Source: Zygnema cylindricum (Eukaryota; Streptophyta; Zygnematophyceae; Zygnematales; Zygnemataceae). From it: 62,000 nucleotides of DNA. Location: NCBI GenBank assembly GCA_037447655.1, contig JBBHKE010002507.1, forward strand, positions 1 through 62,000, in the 5' to 3' direction. This document shows, one piece after another, positions 58,063-62,000 of this stretch. Below the pieces are notes generated by a model. It saw only the letters and a program-made list of their open reading frames with translations, was not told the DNA's origin and ran no database searches. Each line of letters opens with the position of its first letter. The first letter of the stretch is position 1. A program made the translations under genes and the position numbers.

Positions 58063-58138
58063 GTCTTAGACTACAGGGTAAGACTAACGGCTACTTTGAC
58101 GGATGGTAGGTACCAAGATCAAATCCTGGGTCCGTCAA
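58063..58138 (+). other. tRNA-like segment in the right arm
   Basis: Counterpart of 55424-55492 in the inverted arm, read on the plus strand. GTCTTAGACTACAGGGTAAG gives a D-arm-like stem, and CCAAGATCAAATCCTGG gives a T-arm-like stem and loop. Any pol III transcription would run outward to the element end. Confidence 0.45.
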
Positions 58139-58692
58139 TCCTTTTGGTAAGTTTACCAAGGATCTGCCTTCTGACTCTAGAAGGAGCATAGGCAGCCATG
58201 GCTCTAGCTTCCTCTCCAACCTTCAGTGACTACGACAAGTATGGGGGCTAGAGAGAGAAGCTAGAAGCAGGCTGCCTTTGCTTTTTCCTGCTCCTACTTA
58301 AATCATTTAAATAACCTAGAAAATACCTTTAGATTAATTATTTTACAGCAGAACAAGAGGCCAGGTGTAGAAATTAATGGTTCTTTTAGTATTTTCTAGG
58401 TCTTAATTGAAATGCAGAAAAGAAGCCAGGCAGTGTGCCTGTAACTCTTATCTTCAGCTCCCACACTTGTCGCAATCACTGAAGGTTGAAGAGGGAGCTA
58501 GAGCCATGGCTGCCTCTGCTGTCCACAAAGAGACATACACTTGTTGTTGAAAAGAGGTGATTAATAGTTCACTTCTCTAATTTAGTTATACATTAAATAG
58601 AAAGAGTGAGGATCAAAGGCAAGCCATGGCTGCCTCCATATTTAGAAAGTGCCAGATTTTGAAGTAGAGGATATTTTATCAAAATGATATTT

Positions 58693-58756
58693 AAGTCCGG
58701 ATTTGAATCTTGGTCCGTGGTTTACTATGTAGTTGTTAGCCTTATCCACTAAGGAT
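58693..58756 (-). other. tRNA-like segment in the second element's arm
   Basis: On the minus strand, CCTTAGTGGATAAGG forms a 5-bp D-arm-like stem with the A-box core TAGTGGATAAGG, like Leu or Ser tRNAs. AAGATTCAAATCC is close to the B-box. TAAATCC upstream and GGACTTA downstream could pair at six of seven positions as an acceptor stem, but the T stem is poor. Confidence 0.5.
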
Positions 58757-59332
58757 TTATCGAAACGATACACGTGACGGATTTCAAAGATATATAAACA
58801 TTAACGCATCGGCTAATAAACACCAAACTAACGAAGAGGAACAATTCATGCACGTACGCGCATGTGAACCGTGTAAAATATGTTTTTATTAGACGACCAA
58901 CATTATACCCGCCACCTAAAGTGAGCTTTTGGCGGCATTCGGAGATAGTGTCACGCAATGCCACATGGCGCCGCATTATTTGATACTGGAGAAGATGGGA
59001 GGAGGAACCATGGCTCGCAATTTGAGAGGTTTTACCTTCTAGACTATATTACAATGGACGTACAATAAAGACATTGCACGTTTTACCTTCTTGTACTATA
59101 TAGTGTTCCTATTGGGCTAGGGTTTAGTAGTAGGTAGTCATGAGTAGGCAGAACAAGACTTAGAGATATTTAGGTACCTCTCTCTAAAAGAGCTTGTAAC
59201 TATAAAGGTCATTTTTGACCAGCGATAACTTACTACTAAGGGGAGCAAATTTATAGATTCTTTTTGCTATCGACTCAGGGGAGTTTTTCCTTCACAATGG
59301 TTAAGGTGGTCAAAGTTATACTCTGAGGACCT

Positions 59333-60460
59333 ATGGAGGTCTCACAGTTGCAGGTTATGGGCTCACCCTATATGATACCCATTTAAATGGAAATGGCTTC
59401 ATATATACTGGGAAAGTATGATGACAAGAGCTCTATCTGCGAAAAGGTTTTAGGCAATAGTGAGTGGATGCGTGAGGCGTCGTCTTGGGATCCCTCTAGG
59501 GTTTACAAGAAGGCGATTCACCATAGATGCAGATCCATCTCCAAGGGAGGAGACAAAGGAAAAAGAGGTGGTGGACAAAGGAAAGCAGAAGGAGAGAGTC
59601 ACACCAATAACAACCGGTTCGGCATTCATGTCACCTATTCCGAGGAACAAGGAGAATGATATCGATACCTGGGACTAAAACAATATGGCGGCAAAGCACG
59701 TCATCCTCCGCCATCTTCCTTAAGGGCTTGTATCTCCTCATTAGCAGGTAGAGAGGGCATCCGATCTTTGGGTGGCTCTCATAGAGACGTAGCGAAATGG
59801 TACGATTCAACAATAACATTTGGCTGATTAGAAAATTGACGCATATGTATATAAGGGGGGGAAGATGTTGGAATTTTGTGATGAGCTCGCAACACTTTTC
59901 ATGGAGCTAGAGAGTGTTGGACAGGTTGAAACTGAAAGATGTAGGTTAAGTGCTTGCTCATAAAGTTACCACATGAGTTCGCGAACATAGTCAATCGTGT
60001 GCAGGATTTGCCAGACTCAAGGTGGATATGGAATCCAGTGGTAGGGATGATTCTCGTTCGGGAGAATACGATTGAGATCCGAAAGGGAGGAAAGAGTGCG
60101 CAAGACTTGGCAGCTGGGACCGATTGGAGGAATAATGATTTCAAGAAACGGGTCGGAAATTATGGAGGGGGGAGGCAAAAAAATTAGACTGACGAGTTCG
60201 GACCCAGGGCTCCCAAAGGTTTGTGCCACTTTTGTAAGAAAACCAGGGCACTATATGGCGGAGTGCACTAACTTAACTGAGCTGCGATTAAACGAGGGGC
60301 AGACAGGTGGACCCCCAAGAGGAAAGAAAATAGCCCTTGTGACACAGGTATATGAGGCGGATTACGAGGACGCGGACAATGAGCTCTTATTCGATGAGGA
60401 GTTGGAGGCGAAAACGAGGTCAAAATTCCATGAAAGCAGAAATGTGCTTTCGGTGGATTG
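59333..60460 (+). pseudogene. Copia gag, second copy, frameshifted
   Basis: Same order as 56239-57345: an N-terminal block with a stop soon after the start, a UBN2-like region around CHLLIKLPHEFANIVNR-type text (frame near 59954-60187), a decayed zinc knuckle near 60240 and an acidic tail. Extra stops occur, including within the capsid region near 59680. It joins the protease region without a long gap. Confidence 0.8.
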
Positions 60461-60718
60461 AAAGGTGAAGCAGGCTGGATTGTAGATTCTGGTGCCTCCA
60501 TGCACATGTGTAAGGATAAACACCTGTTCACTAAGATAAGAAAGATTCCCACTCTAGAGATAGAGTACGGGGATGGGAGGATAGTCACTACTACTCTTGT
60601 AGAATCGGTAGATCTGAAAGTGTTAGTAGATGGAAAGACATCCATAGTTACGTTCTCCAATGTATTGTTTATTTCCGGAGCTGAACAAAAACCTCATCTC
60701 TACGTCTGTTTTAGATGA
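60458..60718 (+). pseudogene. Copia aspartic protease region
   Basis: GWIVDSGASMHMC contains the catalytic DSG-A triplet of retropepsins in its copia form. YGDGRIVTT and FSNVLFI follow in the expected order. The frame shifts at about 60680 into the integrase zinc-binding region, so the polyprotein is interrupted. Confidence 0.85.
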
Positions 60719-61745
60719 TAAGGGTTTTCATACTAGCACTAGGAAAGGAGTCTTTACTGCTAGCTTTGAGGAGGAAGTTTATTTCACTGCTGAAAAAGGT
60801 AGCCAAGGGATGTTTAGGCTGATTTTAAGCAATGAAAAGAAGAAACTTTATTATGCTGGTGTTCATGATATAATGTTGTGGCATAATAGGCTTGGGCATG
60901 TGAATCTAGATAAGTTAAGAGAGATGAAAAAGATGGGAGTAGTGGAAGGGATTCAGTTCGGTGAAAGTGAGAATCTAAATGATTGTAGTGGATGTGCTCA
61001 AGGTAAAGCACACAGGTTACCCTTCCTAAAAACAACCACCTATCATGGAGAAAAGATTCTAGATTTAGTACACACAAATATTTGGGGATCGGCGAAAGTG
61101 CCTTCACCCGGGGGAAGAGATTTATGATGACAATCACTGATGACTGGTCTCGGTATTTTAAGGTGTATTTTTTGAAAAATAAGTTAGAGGCTCAAAAATG
61201 TTTTAGACAATATAAAGCATCGAGTGAAAACTCCATGAAACCCCAATCAAGAGAGTAAGGAGTGACAATGGTGGAGAGTATACCTCTAACCAGTTTGAGG
61301 ATTTTTTGAGGGAAGATAGGGTCCAACACCAAGAGACAGTTCAAGAAAACCCGGAACAGAATAAAGTAGCAGGAAGATTAAATAGAACACAAAGTGATAC
61401 TGCTAGAAGTATGTTGCAGATAAGATGATAGGAAAAAGGTTTTGGGACGAAGCAATAAACTGTGCTAATTACCTCAAAAATAAAGTTCTTACTTCAGCGG
61501 TAAAAGGCCAAAAACCGTATGAGAGATGAACTGTTCGGAAACGAGACATATCTCACTTAAAGGTTTTTCGCAATCAAGTGTTCACTCTAGATACAGATCG
61601 GTCTAATTGGAAGCTAGGTCCTAAAGGAAAACCGAGGTACTTATTAGGATATAACAAGGATGTAAAAGGATACAGAGTTTATAATCTAAAAAAGGAAGAT
61701 ATAATCTTAGTAAATCATCTAGTACATATGGATGAAGGAAAGTGA
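60660..61745 (+). pseudogene. Copia integrase region with lost catalytic residues
   Basis: The N-terminal HHCC zinc domain is present: LWHNRLGHVNLDKL followed by CSGCAQGKAHRLPF (open to 61127). In the core, the first catalytic Asp is replaced by Asn (LDLVHTNIWG). The second is kept (RSDNGGEY), and the Glu is Gly in the KVAGRLNRT block. A frame break near 61125 and stops such as near 61257 and 61427 interrupt the core. The C-terminal block with GYNKDVKGYRVYNL lies at about 61640-61690. Confidence 0.85.
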
Positions 61746-62000
61746 GTGGATCCCTTTAAGTATACAAAGTCAGTAAAAATCAGATTTGAATAAGAAAATT
61801 CCGATGACTTTGAGCTTCCTAACTATCATGGTTTCAAAGAAGATGACATTCTTACAGGTACAAATCAGACCGAAAAGAACTCGGCTGCGGAAACTCTAGT
61901 GACAACTCTACCCGAAGCGGAAGACGTGGTGGAAATTGATTCGGAATCGAGGGACAGAGAAGAAGCCCAGATTGTTCAAAAGAACCCACGGGAACCATCT

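Larger units (their letters stand above)
55201..58347 (+). mobile_element. Copia-type retroelement with head-to-head inverted arms around gag
   Basis: A left arm (55201 to about 56255) and a right arm (about 57346-58347) are diverged inverted copies about 1 kb long, with gag between them. The outer ends are TGTAGAAATTAATGG and ATTAATTATTTTACA. The arm includes the presumed LTR, leader and first codons of gag: the right arm in reverse contains GAGGTCTCAGAGTTGCA, matching the gag start at 56239. The neighbouring element at 58366 carries the same left arm and gag but continues into pol, so the right arm here replaces pol. No target duplication was found at the outer edges. Confidence 0.8.
58366..62000 (+). 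mobile_element. Second copia-type retroelement, runs off the window
   Basis: Begins TGTAGAAATTAATGG, the same end as 55201, after an 18-bp spacer. The left arm (58366 to about 59333) is followed by gag, protease and integrase. The order protease then integrase before reverse transcriptase is the Ty1/copia order. Reverse transcriptase, RNase H and the 3' LTR would lie beyond the window. Multiple stops and frameshifts show that this copy is dead. Confidence 0.85.

Noticed and set aside
55201-58347. Interpretation as a DNA transposon or Polinton with terminal inverted repeats
   Set aside because: The core is copia gag, the inverted arm includes gag start codons, and the same arm precedes gag-pol in the next element. 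No transposase or target duplication supports a DNA transposon.
58693-58756. Functional tRNA gene
   Set aside because: The T stem pairs poorly and the related segments have no good acceptor stem. It is treated as tRNA-derived.

Overview
The window is nuclear DNA of a photosynthetic eukaryote. Four host genes can be assembled exon by exon with GT-AG introns and unbroken reading frames. Two of them are plant-type: an FKBP20-1 immunophilin and a DUF1997 protein with a chloroplast-type leader. Between the genes lie many mobile elements (hAT, PIF/Harbinger-like, Stowaway-like MITEs, Ty1/copia). This suits a streptophyte (streptophyte alga or early-diverging land plant); nothing in the sequence fixes the species.

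Layout. 1-3.3 kb: fragments of DNA transposons and one MITE. 3.3-9.6 kb, minus strand: an 11-exon choline-transporter-like (SLC44/PNS1) membrane protein of 505 aa, with a CACGTG minisatellite in intron 1 and polypurine/polypyrimidine tracts in introns 2, 4 and 8. 10-33 kb: a transposon nest. It holds one MITE interrupted by a hAT-type element that is itself interrupted by a PIF/Harbinger-like MITE. It also holds three related copies of an autonomous-type hAT transposon with broken transposase genes, two smaller non-autonomous hAT elements, several TA-flanked MITEs, and a very AT-rich gene-free stretch (17.2-22.5 kb). 33.1-39.4 kb, plus strand: an 8-exon EEF1AKMT4/METTL13-type methyltransferase (245 aa) with a 20-nt exon. 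42.2-44.4 kb, plus strand: a 5-exon FKBP20-1 (188 aa). 45.7-50.9 kb, minus strand: a 9-exon plastid-type DUF1997 protein (279 aa), with MITEs in two introns and a 34-bp minisatellite in intron 1. 51.3-55.2 kb: a tandem array of five PIF/Harbinger-like MITEs joined through single shared TAA target sites. 55.2-62 kb: two Ty1/copia-type retroelements. The first is a head-to-head palindrome in which a gag-only core lies between two inverted ~1 kb copies of the 5' end. The second continues into protease and integrase and runs off the window; its integrase has lost two of the three catalytic acidic residues.

The four host genes do not form an operon or an obvious pathway. The main interest is the structure of the mobile DNA: nested insertions with readable target-site duplications, related empty sites within the same window, target re-use, the TAA-linked array, the palindromic retroelement, and tRNA-like segments in its arms. 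All coding models were assembled by eye from splice sites, frame and family resemblance; no alignment or database search was run.
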